A DNA stretch of 64,000 nt from Knoxdaviesia capensis. Lineage: Eukaryota; Ascomycota; Sordariomycetes; Microascales; Gondwanamycetaceae. Of the stretch, positions 22,237 through 32,664 are shown one piece after another. Under the pieces are notes generated by a model that was given only the letters and a program-made list of their open reading frames with translations, was not told the origin of the DNA and did no database searches. The position numbers and the translations under genes are program-made. The DNA lies in assembly GCA_001510575.1 (NCBI GenBank), contig LNGK01000008.1:1376340-1440339 (forward strand), in the 5' to 3' direction. Numbering within the stretch: the first letter of the stretch is position 1; every line of letters starts with the position of its first letter.

Positions 22237-23378
22237 ATGATTGAACACATCACGAACCTCTTGTCCCGCCGCGGAATGGGTAGCGATGCCCCGGAGATTT
22301 CCCCCGCCGCGATTCCCGTCGTTATCATCAACGCGATCGTTTTCCTCCCGGTGCTCCTATACGTGAGTCCACAGCGTCTACTCCCCAGAGGTGATACCAA
22401 AGTATCAATTCAAGTCATTGACTAACCTATCTTTGTTTCTGTTGTTTTTTTGATCAGTGCGCCTACTCTCTCGCCAGCGTGTACCCGGCCCTGATCGCCG
22501 TCGAAGACCCCGGCCACCCGACCTCGGTGCCGCTGCTCGGCGGCGCGGCCGAGAAGGAGACCAGCGAGAAGTCGAAGGCCTCGGGAGCGCCCGCCGCCAC
22601 CGCCACCGCCGCCGTCGCCGTGACGAGCAGCGTCCGGAACACCTACCGCCTGCTCAAGTCGCACGGCGGCCGCATTGCCAACTTCCGCGGCCTGTTTTGC
22701 CTGCTAGTGCAGTCCGCCGGCACCTCGTTCCTGTACGGCATCGCCTCTAGCGTGCTGCCGACCCGCGTCGCCGTCTTCTCCGGCCTGCTCGCCGCCTTCC
22801 TGTTCCTGCCGTTCTCCACCGCCTGGCTGCACATCATCATCACCCACGACTCGCCCAAGACCTTCTGGTCCCGCCTGCCCGATGCCCGCACTGCCATCAC
22901 GGTTACCGGCTTCGCCGTCGTGCTCAACTGGCTCGCCGGCCAGGCCTCCGTCGTGACCCCCATCCTCATCCGCTCGACCTTTGACAGCTTCACCGAGAAG
23001 TCGCTCTTCGTCACCTACTTCGACGAGGACGGCAACGCCCTGCCCTCCATGGCCCCCCTGTTCGGCATGCTGCTCCCCTTCACCAGCACCCTCGTCTACT
23101 ACATCGTCGGTGTCCCCGCCGCGGCTGTTCTCTTCCGCCTGCAGGCCAGCCTTCTCTCGGTCGAGGACCAGACCATCATCTCCTTCGACCGGACCTTCCG
23201 TGGCCGCGTCACCCCTGGCTCGACCTATCCCACCATCTCCGATGTCTGGGAGTCGCTCACCCGTGACGATCTTAAGCGCATCTACATCTCCACCTTCAAG
23301 GTTGGCGCTGCTTTCATCACCATCCTCGCCGCCTGTCTCGTTGTCATCCTCCCCCAGGCTGCCTATTTCCTTTTCTAA
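22237..23378 (+). CDS. Multi-pass membrane protein of unknown function
   Basis: Two exons, 22237-22362 and 22458-23378, give 348 aa. The 95-nt intron (GTGAGT donor, GATCAG acceptor) joins PVLLY to CAYSLASVYP, both within the first membrane helix. About six hydrophobic segments are visible: near residues 24-50, 105-125, 130-155, 175-200, 230-265 and 325-348; the chain ends in AAYFLF. An Ala/Thr/Glu-rich loop lies at about 65-90. The motif LLSVEDQTIISFDRTFRG between helices resembles a fungal membrane family that databases often label ubiquitin carrier protein, a name I believe has no mechanistic basis. No catalytic motif is seen. The start ATG at 22237 follows a long CT-rich leader with the context AGCCATGAT. 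It converges on the aldo-keto reductase gene with about 360 bp between. Confidence 0.82.
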
Positions 23379-23736
23379 GCTTGGAATGCGGGCTTTCGTA
23401 TTTCTATTTCTATCAACATGGTCCTGGCGGTGCCATTTATTCTGACTCCTATTGAAATTTTGGATTCGATGCTGTGAGGACTGAATATTTATATATCCAT
23501 TTTAAAGACATTTTGCTTCTAGAGCGACACAAATGTAATATCATTCTATTATCTTCACACTTTTGATCGATGTGACTCTTGAGAAACAACCTATGACTCG
23601 GTACTGAATGTTTTCCAAATGATGACCTGCCGATATATCCATATTCTCAAAAGAATGTGAGCTCTTGAAGCACCCCCTTATATTTGCTCGTTTCTAAAGC
23701 TGTTTCTGGCTAATACTGTTGCTGCTAGGGGTTCTG
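23379..23736. other. Convergent intergenic spacer
   Basis: This AT-rich 358-bp spacer holds the 3' UTRs of the membrane-protein gene (+) and the aldo-keto reductase gene (-). No other feature is seen. Confidence 0.6.
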
Positions 23737-25603
23737 CTACTGTGGTGGGCCGCAGTTCGGACCACCCGGCGGGTACCAGTATCCGGGGTGCATCTGGAAT
23801 ACCGGCGGAGGGTGGAAGCCATATGGGTAGTTGTAGTACAGCGCGTCATCCGTGGGTGCAGGTGGGGGGTTCACAGGTCCCGTCTGGAGAGGGCTCCAGG
23901 GCGGTATGGGCTGCTGGGGCGGCAGCGAGGCAATATCGCCACCGGTACGGAGCAACCAAGCATCCTCCGGCGTCAACGGGGGCTGTCGAGAGCTACCCCA
24001 CAGCACCGTATAGGGGAAGATTGGGCGGATGGGTGCGGCCGCATCAATCTCAAACACGTCGTGACTCGAGAGCATGAGAGACAGTGCATCAATGCTGCGC
24101 TTCATCGAGTTGATGGACGTGCATGTAACAAGCGGGAACACGAACGGGGCCTTGTTCAGGATATACGAAAGCGCGATCTTGGCTGGAGACGAGTTATGGC
24201 GGAGTGAAATGGAAGTCAAGGCTTCGAGCGTCCGCATTTGGCTTTCGGTGGTGGTGCTGGACCGGCTGCTGCCGCTTCCGTGCCCGGAATTATGGCTCTC
24301 TTCTGTCTTGAGCACGGTGCTGGGAACAACGCCAAATGGGATGATTGCCATGCCTTCAGCCTGACACATGGGAAGCAACTCCTGTTCAAAGTCGCGCGTG
24401 TTGCAGGACCACTGGCCCTGGTAGACCGAAAACTGGCGAAGTCCGTGGTTTCTGGCGTACTCGTTCGCTTTGCTGATGTGATGACGGTTTGAGAATTGGT
24501 TAGAGTGGTCGCCGTTAATCCAACACCGTGGCATGCTATTTCACAAGCGAAACATACCTCACTACCCAGGCAGGAGTGTCACTGACTCCGAGATAGAGAA
24601 CCTTTCCAGTTGCAACCAAGTGGTTTAGTGACTGCATGAGTTCGGGAATGCTCGTGTTGTAATCCCACCAGTGGACATAGAGCTAGATTCAAAGTGATTA
24701 GCAAGTGCTATGTCCAGAAAAGAGATGGACTATAAAACGGTGAACGCCTCGTACAGTGCCACTCAGGCATGCACTATCTAAGGTACAAGGACACACTCTC
24801 ACATGCTATCGAGGTGGGTAATGATAGGAGACACTCTGGAAGGGAACTAACCAGGTCAATGTAGTGTGTTTGGAGCTTTTGCAGGCTTGCGTCCACTGAA
24901 GTCAGCAGGCTTTTGGACCCATTCCCGGTGAAGTTGATCATGATGTCCGTGGTGGAGCGGGCGTGGAAGTTGTTGGTGTACTTGGTAGCAATCACTAATA
25001 AGAAGTTAGGGGTATGCGGCTCGGTCGGGGAGATTGGACTGCCTGGAGAAAAAAGCCCTCACCTAGTTGATCTCGATTCTTCCGGGAGGTCATCCAGTCT
25101 CCAATCCATATCTCTGCTTCCTCGAGCTGGTAGCTATTTGCTGTATCGATGAAGTTTCCTGCATATGCGACCATGAGTTAGTTTACCCTCCCCAGGATTC
25201 AGAAGGGCCATGATTCTCTCTTGACGAACCGCCCTATTTCAGCCAGAAAAGATTGTTAGTGGCGATCAGTATGATGCGTGATTCTGTAATTTTGCTCTGG
25301 CATATCCATCCATACATGGTCGAAAAAGTAATCCAGCAGCTCGTTTACAGCCTTTTGATCTGGAATGCATCTCGGCGATTTGCGGCTACTTATTCCAGCG
25401 TCAGTTCCTGTTCCTTGCACTACCGTCGGATATCTAGCGCATCCATACCTAGCACTACCAAAGTTGATGGTCCCGAGACAGATCGGGCTGACCCGAACGG
25501 CAGCCGTTGGGGAGAGTAGTCGGTATCGGCCTAGCGCACTCTTGGCCGGCTTCGGGAGCGGGATGGACTGGGACGACCGGCTCGAAACCGTTTGTGTGGC
25601 CAT
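23737..25603 (-). CDS. Aldo-keto reductase, aryl-alcohol dehydrogenase type, with apparent one-base deletion
   Basis: Six exons are visible: 25603-25449, 25385-25316, 25158-25063, 24994-24852, 24682-24558 and 24472-23737. All introns fit GT-AG and phase except intron 2, whose exon 2 ends one base short (CAT then GTATGG, where one leftover G is needed). The exon total of 1325 nt is one short of 442 codons. The AKR tetrad is present: Asp and Tyr in [10 protein letters not shown], Lys in VIATKYT, His in LYVHWWD. The segments [14 protein letters not shown] and [17 protein letters not shown] match fungal NADP-dependent aryl-alcohol dehydrogenases and norsolorinic-acid-reductase-like proteins. The last 50 or so residues are an unusual Pro/Tyr-rich tail ([14 protein letters not shown]). 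Either a sequencing or assembly base is missing or the gene is newly broken. Substrate unknown. Confidence 0.8.
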
Positions 25604-26129
25604 GATGGACAGATTAGGAGAGGGTTAATTCACCACCTTAGCTGTCATGTCAACTTCATACACTAGGAAAAAAAGAACAGGCGTCAAATGGAGAGAAAAA
25701 TCAGGATTCACACCGCAGATTCCGTGTTGCTACCTCCAGGGGAAACGAACTCAGGGGGTGACTTGAAAGAACGCTTGAGTCATAGCCCTGCTTCACTTGC
25801 CAGAACTGGCGTGAAGAAAGGGCGACGTTCCGGAAGATGGAAGGAGGTTCCATGATTATTAAAACCACCGATTGCCCCTGAATAACGGGACTTTTCGACC
25901 ACGCAAGCGGAATGTCGAAGTAGATAGATCACGCATCTTCGTTCTGATGATGTCCCTGGCTGGCCCCCCAACTTACATACAGACATTTAAGATAGTAACA
26001 CTCCTTACAAAACTATCGAAAATACATAATTGCATCCTCTATTCATCAAGGCATAATATAGAGAGAAAGAAGAGTGCAAAAAATTTGAAGTCAAAAATTC
26101 GTACCCTTCCGGGGCAAAACTGCACATAT
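25604..26129. other. Intergenic region between AKR and tRNA gene
   Basis: This is the promoter side of the aldo-keto reductase. No coding region or RNA gene is recognised. Two A runs (near 26092 and 26116) serve as T-run Pol III terminators for the tRNA gene, which reads leftward. Confidence 0.5.
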
Positions 26130-26201
26130 CGAACGATGTGGGACTCGAACCCACAGCCTCAGCTTTAGGAGAGCTGCGCGCTACCATTGCGCCAACCGTC
26201 C
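26130..26201 (-). tRNA. tRNA-Arg(CCT)
   Basis: The reverse complement folds into a full cloverleaf of 72 nt. The acceptor stem is GGACGGT/ATCGTTC with two G-U pairs, the D-arm is GCGC-AATGGTA-GCGC, the anticodon arm is CAGCT-CTCCTAA-AGCTG, and the T-arm is GTGGG-TTCGAGT-CCCAC. The anticodon CCT reads AGG (Arg). There is no intron. The A-box TGGCGCAATGG and the T-loop TTCGAGT are intact, and a TTTT terminator follows within 15 nt. It is expected to be functional. Confidence 0.95.
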
Positions 26202-26756
26202 ATTGGTCTGTTCCCGGACAGTGCTAAAAGCGGCCTTTGAACCCCACACATCAGACCCACTTTTTTCATTTTCCCACCAGACTTACACGGACAAGTTGCT
26301 CACCTTCCCAGGTTGAACAATCTTCGTTGACTGCTTTGCACGACATATTGAAACATTTTCGCTTCTAATTATGTCTCGTATTCTCTCACGGCTGTTGGAG
26401 ATATCTTGCGAATAGCTGGGCACAAAGTCCAACGATGCCTTAGCGAACCACTCCAGGCTAGATTCGAGGAAGGGACGGCCCAGCCTGACGAGGCGACTTC
26501 CTCATATACCTCCATGAGAGCAGGAATACATCAAGAAGGAGCGCCGCAAGCTCCGTTTCATGTGTGAATGTTTAGGTAATTCACTTCCTGATCAAACTAT
26601 ATATCTCATCTCGTCTTCCACCCATTTTCCCGTCTCGGTTGAACTTCATCTTCGACAAATCGATCATGGTCGCCTCAAATCTTCCTTGATTCTGAGTGTT
26701 CTGCCTTGCCTGTTTCACACCGAGGAATCTTGAATCTTGTGCACCTTGCTCCAGAT
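26202..26756. other. Intergenic region upstream of 26757 gene
   Basis: About 555 bp contain the tRNA 5' flank and the promoter/leader of the next gene on the + strand. No other feature is recognised. Confidence 0.5.
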
Positions 26757-28056
26757 ATGGCTTGGACAAAGCCCAAGATTTATCCTTGCTATCCGCAACT
26801 CTCTAACTCTTCTTTTCGGGAGATTGATTCTACTCGCCTCTGTTCTCTATTTTCTCGAAAGCGTCGGCAGGAAGACCTCGGGGAGAATCACGGAATGTAC
26901 GATCCGGAGAGTCCGCTGTCATCTGAGGAACTCAGACATCGCCAGGGGTCTCGCCTGAGTCCCGAGCTCATAACACGCCGATCAGCTGGTACTGCCCCGT
27001 TCCACTTCCCCGAGCACCCGTTTTGCGAAGATTCGAAGGGACTAACTCGAAACAGTCGATGTTTGCCCAGGATCCCCTCCACCTTTTTACTGCGAAAGAT
27101 CAAAGGACACATGCCAGAGACAATCGCGGTGGACGGTGAACCTGCTCATTGATTCCACTGCCGATGGTTTCAACCCCTGTCCTCAAGCCGCTCCGTTGAT
27201 ACAGCCTGCTAGCCTGGACTTTTTGTGCCGTGACGGGTTTGAAGGTATTGAGAATCTTCCGTGCAGCCCGCCCGGCCCAAATCCCCGAAAACGCCGCCGG
27301 ATGGCAGATCTTCCCCTGGGACGACTCCATCTGGGGGTGGATATGCCCGAAGATAAACGCAGACGCAAGCGTCACCGGGGTTCACATTCAAGAAACAAGC
27401 CGGTTGGATCCCCGACTGAGATACAAGCTTCACCAAACTGTTTTGGAGAGCTTGAGCTTGTTTATCCCAGTGAACAGATTGAAGAAACTCCTATTGTCCG
27501 TGATCCGAAGGTTTGCAATCTGTTCTCTCTTCGGCCTCCCGGCACAAACAGACTATCATATTATCGTGTTGCTATAGACGATCTCCCAACACTACCCCTG
27601 GGTCGGCATCAACTTCCAAGAACGTTTACAAGACCTCCAATCGATGCTCTTGGGCGGTCACATGCATTCGGGTTCCCGGACGCATTTGAGGACACTGCTC
27701 CAGTGATCAGAATCCCGTCCTCGCCCACACTACCCAGTCTCGGTTTCTCACAGGTATTCACGCAGTGCAGCGGGGTGGGTTCTCCTAGAACTCCCCCTAG
27801 TGCTAGTTCAGGCCTTGATAGACAGGTCTCTGTGCTTGTGCTGGATTCCGACGGCCCCATGGAGACCATGCTGGGAGACATGGAGCCAGAAGGATCACAT
27901 GTATCAGCTGATATAGTCAAGACTGGTCCTCCTGCTATCACCATCCTTGGTGATATTCGAGACGATTTCGCACTTGAGCAGCGTCTGACCCGTCGTTACG
28001 GGTACAAGATGAAGCGTGCAGCTTCAGTTTGTGGGCTCTCCGTGGAGAGAAAGTGA
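26757..28056 (+). CDS. Protein of unknown function with basic motif
   Basis: Two exons, 26757-27135 and 27188-28056, give 415 aa. The short 52-nt intron (GTGAAC donor, CTCAAG acceptor) joins IAVD to AAPLIQPASLDF in phase. Without it the first frame stops soon after the donor. I do not recognise a domain. The sequence is Pro/Ser-rich with a strongly basic patch (NPRKRRR, then KRRRKRHRGSHSRNK) that could be a nuclear localisation signal. A more ordered C-terminus (VSVLVLDSDGPMETMLGD; AITILGDIRDDFALEQRL) ends in a basic KMKRAASV. The start is the first in-frame ATG (MAWTKPKIYP); nothing upstream is open from an ATG. Third-position bias is weaker than in the neighbouring genes. A fungal lineage-specific gene is the likeliest reading. 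The splice join is my inference. Confidence 0.6.
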
Positions 28057-28338
28057 GAGTTATAACAGACATCACAGGTGCAGGTGAAGAGAGTTAACCG
28101 CTAATGATAGTCGTGCCATTCATTCTGTTTACTACCTATATAGCTGCCAAATTTGCGAAGAACCAAAGCAAAATCCAATCAGATCAAATCCCATTAACAC
28201 AAAACATGCCGGCGTCAAGACAAACCACATCGCATAGCCTGTTGTTGATATCATGAAAACAAAGAACAGAACAAAGTCCAAACATATATATCGTCCGTCA
28301 CACCGCCAGTACAGCCACTTCAGTTCAGGTGTCCCAGC

Positions 28339-28974
28339 TTACCGCTCCCGGCTACGGCGTCTATCCGATTCGTAGTCTGAGTAAGCCGTCCGATAATCCC
28401 CTCCACTCCGGCGGCCCTGGGACCGGTGTCGGCGGGGCGGAGTTGACAACACGGTCGAGTTATCCTCCTCGACAATGATATCGTCTTCGGTGTCACTCGA
28501 GATCTCCGACACCACACGGGGAGGCCGGTGGCCGCCACGGCCGCCGCTCATACGGGTGGGCATTGGCGCATCGACAATAATCGGCACGGGGCCGCGACCG
28601 CCGCCGCCGCCGCCGCCGCCGCCAGCACTCGACCGGCGGCCATCGCGCACGCGGATCTTGGTGGTCTCGGTGACATGCGCACGGGACATTTCGGGCGGGC
28701 GGCGGTAGGTAGTGGTGGTGGTGGTGACGTAGGACGAGGTGGAGTCGGAGAAGGGGGCGCCGGCGTTGAAGCACCAGTAGATGACGACGATGACGAAGAA
28801 GAAGACGGCGACGGAGCCGAGAACGATGCCGGCGACGGCGCCCGGCGGCGGCGACGAGTCTTGCGCGCCGTAGCTGCTCGGCACCGTGGGGAACTCGGGG
28901 TCGGTGGCGCGGCGGGAGAGTTTGGCGCCGGCGGAGAGGGCGGAGCCGACGGGGCCGGCGAGAGGGGGCGCCAT
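28339..28974 (-). CDS. Single-pass membrane protein with charged cytoplasmic-type tail
   Basis: The gene is a single exon of 211 aa starting at the ATG at 28974 (MAPPLAGPVGSAL). The N-terminal 45 residues are Ser/Pro/Ala-rich. One hydrophobic helix follows at about residues 45-68 (VAGIVLGSVAVFFFVIVVIY), then a long polar tail. The tail has a Thr run (VTTTTTTYRRPP), a stretch of nine Gly, a conserved-looking PVPIIVDAP segment, an acidic cluster (SSDTEDDIIVEEDN), and an Arg/Ser/Tyr-rich end (RRRSRER). This layout matches small fungal one-TM proteins of unknown role that I remember from Aspergillus genomes. There is no N-terminal signal peptide, so the membrane orientation is not certain. The Gly run comes from a (CCG)n tract near 28598-28622 and may vary in length between strains. 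Confidence 0.72.
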   Translation of the reverse strand: MAPPLAGPVGSALSAGAKLSRRATDPEFPTVPSSYGAQDSSPPPGAVAGIVLGSVAVFFFVIVVIYWCFNAGAPFSDSTSSYVTTTTTTYRRPPEMSRAHVTETTKIRVRDGRRSSAGGGGGGGGGRGPVPIIVDAPMPTRMSGGRGGHRPPRVVSEISSDTEDDIIVEEDNSTVLSTPPRRHRSQGRRSGGDYRTAYSDYESDRRRSRER

Positions 28975-30152
28975 GCTTTAGTTTTTTTTGTTTTGTGCTA
29001 TGCGCTGTGCGACTACTAGTATGCAGAAAGAGGCGGGGGAATTCTGGGGCGTTTGGTCTTTTGGCGAAGGGCGAGAGAGATGGCGTGGAAGGGCGGCGAA
29101 GGGCGGGGTGGACGGTGGCCGCCTCCCTGAGACAAATGTTGCACGGTGGAGCGATCAAAGCCAGGCGGACGAATATATCCAAGAAGACTCGAGAGCACAA
29201 GTCCAGACGAAAGCTGTAGAGTCGACAGCAAGTGTGTTTCGGAACCCGGCTGAAGCTCACGTCTCGTATATTCGAACGCAAGTTTCTGTCTGACCAGCAA
29301 TTGCCCGGAGAAGTCGGTCGGGGGAAGCCAAAAAGAAAAAAAGAAACTCGCACGAACGAAAACAGAAAACAAGCAAAGCACCAAGGAATTTTCCAGGGCT
29401 GTGTCGCACAGCTGCGAGCGTCGACGCAACCCAATCAACCGCAGCGTTCCACCGCAGGTCTGCTGTTTTTTTGGTCCGTTTGGTGTGGGTGGGTGGGTGT
29501 TTGACGCAGGTTTACGTCGGTGGCCGGAGAAGCGGCGCTGTGTGGTTGGCCAGCGAGGTGAAGCGTGCAGCAACGGTGAGGGACAGAAAGCAATCGGTGG
29601 GAAAGCACCGCGACCAAAGTCTCTAGAAATAGGGGAATATTTGATTTCGTGGAAAGAGTCTATCGTGAGCTAGCTGTCGGAATTTAGCAGAGTTGAGCAG
29701 AGGAACTGGGAAAAAAAGGTGACTCCGTGGTTTCACATGCGGGATTCCGGGGGTGAAAATTGTTGCCCGCGCGTCGGCCCGGCAACGGCTACCCCAACCC
29801 ACCTAAAAGAGCTACCTACCCGCCGAGAGGAAATGCGGGCCAGCAAACGGGACGTGTCAAACGGGATCGAATTGCAGTGGCATAAAATTGAAATAAAACT
29901 AAAAGCTTGACAGAAAAAATTGGCTGTACTCGTAAAAAGAGAAACCGAAAGTGGCGGGGAAGTTCATGGGTGGGCCCTGGAGCTTGATGGATGAAGTCAT
30001 GATGAGGGAACGACAGCAGCTTCGTGTTGTCCTGAGGTGCGGTTTTTGAGCTTATCGACGGTGTCACGAAAGTTGGTCAGCACAGCATAGAGAAAGAATG
30101 ATGGATCAAAGCATAAGTCTAATTTAGCTGTAGTAATGTTTTACTTCTCTCG
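28975..30152. other. Intergenic region, no gene seen
   Basis: About 1.2 kb separate the one-TM gene start from the possible extended end of the dehydrogenase gene. The left part is the leader/promoter of the one-TM gene (CT-rich on the - strand). Long open frames here on the - strand come from pyrimidine-rich leader sequence, not from a recognised gene. Confidence 0.55.
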
Positions 30153-30302
30153 TTATCCTGCCGTGACTATAAGTAGGGCGTGAACACAAGCTGCAACCAC
30201 AACCAGCAGCCAGGTTCCCGGACCAACCCTAACCCTAACACCTCCCGTGCTCTCGTCATTTCCATTGCCTCCACCGTTGGATCCAGTGCCACTACCATAT
30301 AG
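30153..30302 (-). CDS. In-frame C-terminal extension behind UGA-CUA (candidate readthrough, GPI-signal-like)
   Basis: Directly after the TGA of the dehydrogenase gene (30305-30303) the same frame stays open for 49 codons to a TAA at 30155-30153. The extension starts with CTA, so the stop context is UGA-CUA, the known high-efficiency readthrough context. Its composition is a Gly/Ser/Asn linker (YGSGTGSNGGGNGND), a short basic spacer, then GPGTWLLVVVAACVHALLIV, a hydrophobic C-terminus of the kind that directs GPI anchoring, preceded by small residues usable as an omega site. Random downstream sequence would not be expected to encode this. Two readings are open: programmed readthrough making a minor GPI-anchored isoform, or a recent nonsense mutation in an ancestrally GPI-anchored protein. 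Confidence 0.6.
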   Translation of the reverse strand, partial: LYGSGTGSNGGGNGNDESTGGVRVRVGPGTWLLVVVAACVHALLIVTAG

Positions 30303-30305
30303 TCA
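30300..30305 (-). promoter_or_regulatory. Stop-codon readthrough context UGA CUA
   Basis: On the - strand the stop is TGA immediately followed by CTA. UGA CUA is the context shown in fungi and animals to allow efficient translational readthrough, including for peroxisomal isoforms of fungal glycolytic enzymes. Here the reading frame behind it encodes a GPI-signal-like tail, so use of the site would switch the protein from secreted to cell-surface-anchored. Confidence 0.55.
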
Positions 30306-31747
30306 GGCCCCCGTGATTACAAATATTTCGCCGCTGGTGTCGCTGCTCATGAAGAGCCGGCCCTTGGTGTCCCAGGCCAGGCCAGTGGGACGGAAGCATC
30401 GGTTGGGGCAGGCAGTGTTGTCCGAGTTCCAAAGGATGTTTGTCCACGAGCTCTTGCTGTCGTCTTCGGCAACAGGCTCGCCATTGGCAAAATCAACGCG
30501 GCTGAGGCGGTATCCATCCGGGGGTTGGCGGTTCCTGTATCGATGCAAGCGCACGGATTAGTGTACATGTCACTCTAACATCTCGACGAGACAAAGGAAC
30601 TTACCAGCTGCCGTGGAAGCTGATGTACGCAGAACTACCATCAGGAGTGAACTTGATATCCAACGGCGCAGTATGGGCCGGGAAGGTCAGTCTCGGAGAC
30701 ACCGTGTTGCTGGAGCAGTGCTCATCGGTGACCTGGCTCTGACCGCCGTTTGACATTTGAAGGCCGGTACGCGCACCGCCGGGGAAATCGGTAATGGTTG
30801 AATCATCCCAGATGGCGTAGCAGGCGGGGTATCCGTAGTTCTTGCCAAGCAAGTCGTTGGCAGCAGTGTCGTTGATCGGACCGTGGAAGTTCAGCTCCTC
30901 GCCGGGGTTGTCATTGTGAACGTCACGGCCGGAACGGAACATGTTGTCGACCGAGTTTTCAACAGACCACTAGCGTACCGGGTGTGTTAGTTTGGAGAGA
31001 GTAATAGGCGGTACGAGAGAGTAACAAGGAGATATTACTGACCACAGTGCCCTTGGATGGGTCTTCGGCAACGCCCACGCTGTTACGGAGACCCCAGCCG
31101 AGAAGAACTCCGGTGCTGGAGTAGTCCTGAGCAGTCGAAGATGCGAGGAGTTCATCGATATGCCAGTACCGGATCATGCTGCGACCGGTGGCAATTTCGC
31201 TGGTTCCAGTATCGACATTGTCCTCCGAGCCACGCGAGACCAGCAGCTTGTTTGTGTCGGCCTGGGGAATCAACAGCGTACGGGTCTGGTGGAAACCGCC
31301 CTGGAGCATTCCGTTGATGAGAGTCTTGGGCGATCCCACGGTTCCGGCAACAGGGTCGTAGTCGTAGGCAAACACCTCGGTGGCACTGGAGACAAACAGC
31401 TTGGTGCCATCCTCGCTAAGGGCGATTCCATGGTTGAGCTGGCCGTTCGGGATGAGAACGTTCTGATTGCTCACGCAGACGTCGAGTCCGTCCGAGTCGG
31501 TCAATTCGAGCCGGACAATACCCTGGCCGGCCATAGAGGCCACAAGCAGATTTCCGAGAGTGTCGATCACCATATGGCGCGGGGACCGGAGCCCATTGGC
31601 CAGCACCTTGTACGCATACCCTGTGGCCACCTGAGGGCTACCAGTGGGTGTGATGGACTGACACTGGGCGGAAACAGGCCGTCCAGCAAAGAGCCAGACG
31701 GCTGAGACGGCCCAGACAGCCGTTTTGAGGGTAGCTTTGAAAGCCAT
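30303..31747 (-). CDS. Secreted glucose/L-sorbosone dehydrogenase-like beta-propeller protein
   Basis: Three exons, 31747-31043, 30969-30605 and 30534-30303, give 433 aa. Splice sites are GTCAGT/GCTAG and GTAAGT/ATACAG, in phase. An N-terminal signal peptide is clear (hydrophobic VWAVSAVWLFAG, cleavage likely near PVSA-QC). The body shows the repeated propeller blades of the PQQ-type glucose/sorbosone dehydrogenase superfamily: NGLRSPRHMVIDTLGNLLVA, LNHGIALSEDGTKLFVSS, GWGLRNSVGVAEDP, NYGYPACYAIWDD, IKFTPDGSSAYISFHGSW and PTGLAWDTKGRLFMSSD. Such proteins are extracellular and may oxidise sugars or sugar derivatives; the cofactor and substrate are not shown by the sequence. The annotated end is ITGA followed by TGA. 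The downstream in-frame extension is listed separately; with it the product would have 483 residues. Confidence 0.85.
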
Positions 31748-32659
31748 GATTGTGTGAAGAACACAGAGAAGAGGGAGAGGAAAAGAAGAAGAGAGAAAAG
31801 GAGCCGAGGGGCTCCAAAAAGGCGGAGATGCGGATCTATATATAATCTACGTGAATACCACCTGGCAGGCGGCGTTTGCTCTGTGCCTTGCTGAGTATTT
31901 GATTTGTAGGAGGCACAGAATATATTATGCAGGTGCAACCGATAAATGCCACTATACGGGAGATATACAGCGATTGAGCGGGGGAGGAGGAGGAAATTCT
32001 TGGCGAAGATCACCTGTGGGTGTATGGCAATATGAAAAAGTGTTGGCAAGAGCAGGCGGAAAAGCAAAAGGGAAAGAAGACTTTCAAGTGTGGAGCGAAG
32101 ATTTCCGAAACGAAACGGCCGGACGGAGGTCAAGAACCGGAAGATGTGCGATGAAATATAAAATAGAAATTGGCCCGGCGCGGCCCCCCGCATCCTTATG
32201 TCTCTTTCCTGGGAGGAATTGCGCGTTCTGGTGCTTTACCGGATTTCGAGAAGTTCAGCCGATAGACTGCCGAGCAAAAGGGAGAAGGCAGAACATGATG
32301 CTACGATGCCGTCCGACTACTGTAACCTTTTGGTTTTGGTTTCTGGCCCTTTGTGGGCCTGATCCGGTTCTTACAGGAGCATGAACTATTCCATGCACCC
32401 GCACATATAGCACTAATGGCGTCGCTCTGAGAATGTGATGGTGGTGGTGTCTGGGCTTTGGACTTTTGGTGCTTAAAGGTGTGAACTCAGCCAAGCGTCG
32501 TAAAGAGTCGGACCTGGTTGCCAAGCCGCCGGAAGTCAACTTGCATATGAGCCGCGGCAGGTATAAAGGGCCAAGGATAGCTGTGAGGTTTGAGCAGAGA
32601 TCGTGCTCGTCCATAGCGGGGTTATAGAGTCTCAGGGAAGGACAATACGTGAACCGAAA
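31748..32659. other. Intergenic region upstream of dehydrogenase gene
   Basis: This contains the promoter and leader of the secreted dehydrogenase gene. No open frame with recognisable features is present, and no RNA gene was seen. It ends at the target-site duplication of the small LTR element. Confidence 0.5.
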
Positions 32660-32664
32660 GAAAC
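32660..32664. repeat. Target-site duplication GAAAC, left copy
   Basis: GAAAC immediately precedes the TG of the left LTR and is repeated immediately after the CA of the right LTR at 33115-33119. Five base pairs is the usual target duplication of LTR elements. Confidence 0.85.

Noticed and set aside
28493..29573. Long - strand frames upstream of the one-TM protein
   Set aside because: The one-TM frame is the better coding candidate. The others read its leader or an alternative frame with Arg/His/Pro composition.
30225..30237. TTAGGG-type tandem as evidence of an internal telomere
   Set aside because: Only two units; too short for an interstitial telomere tract, and it lies within the dehydrogenase extension.
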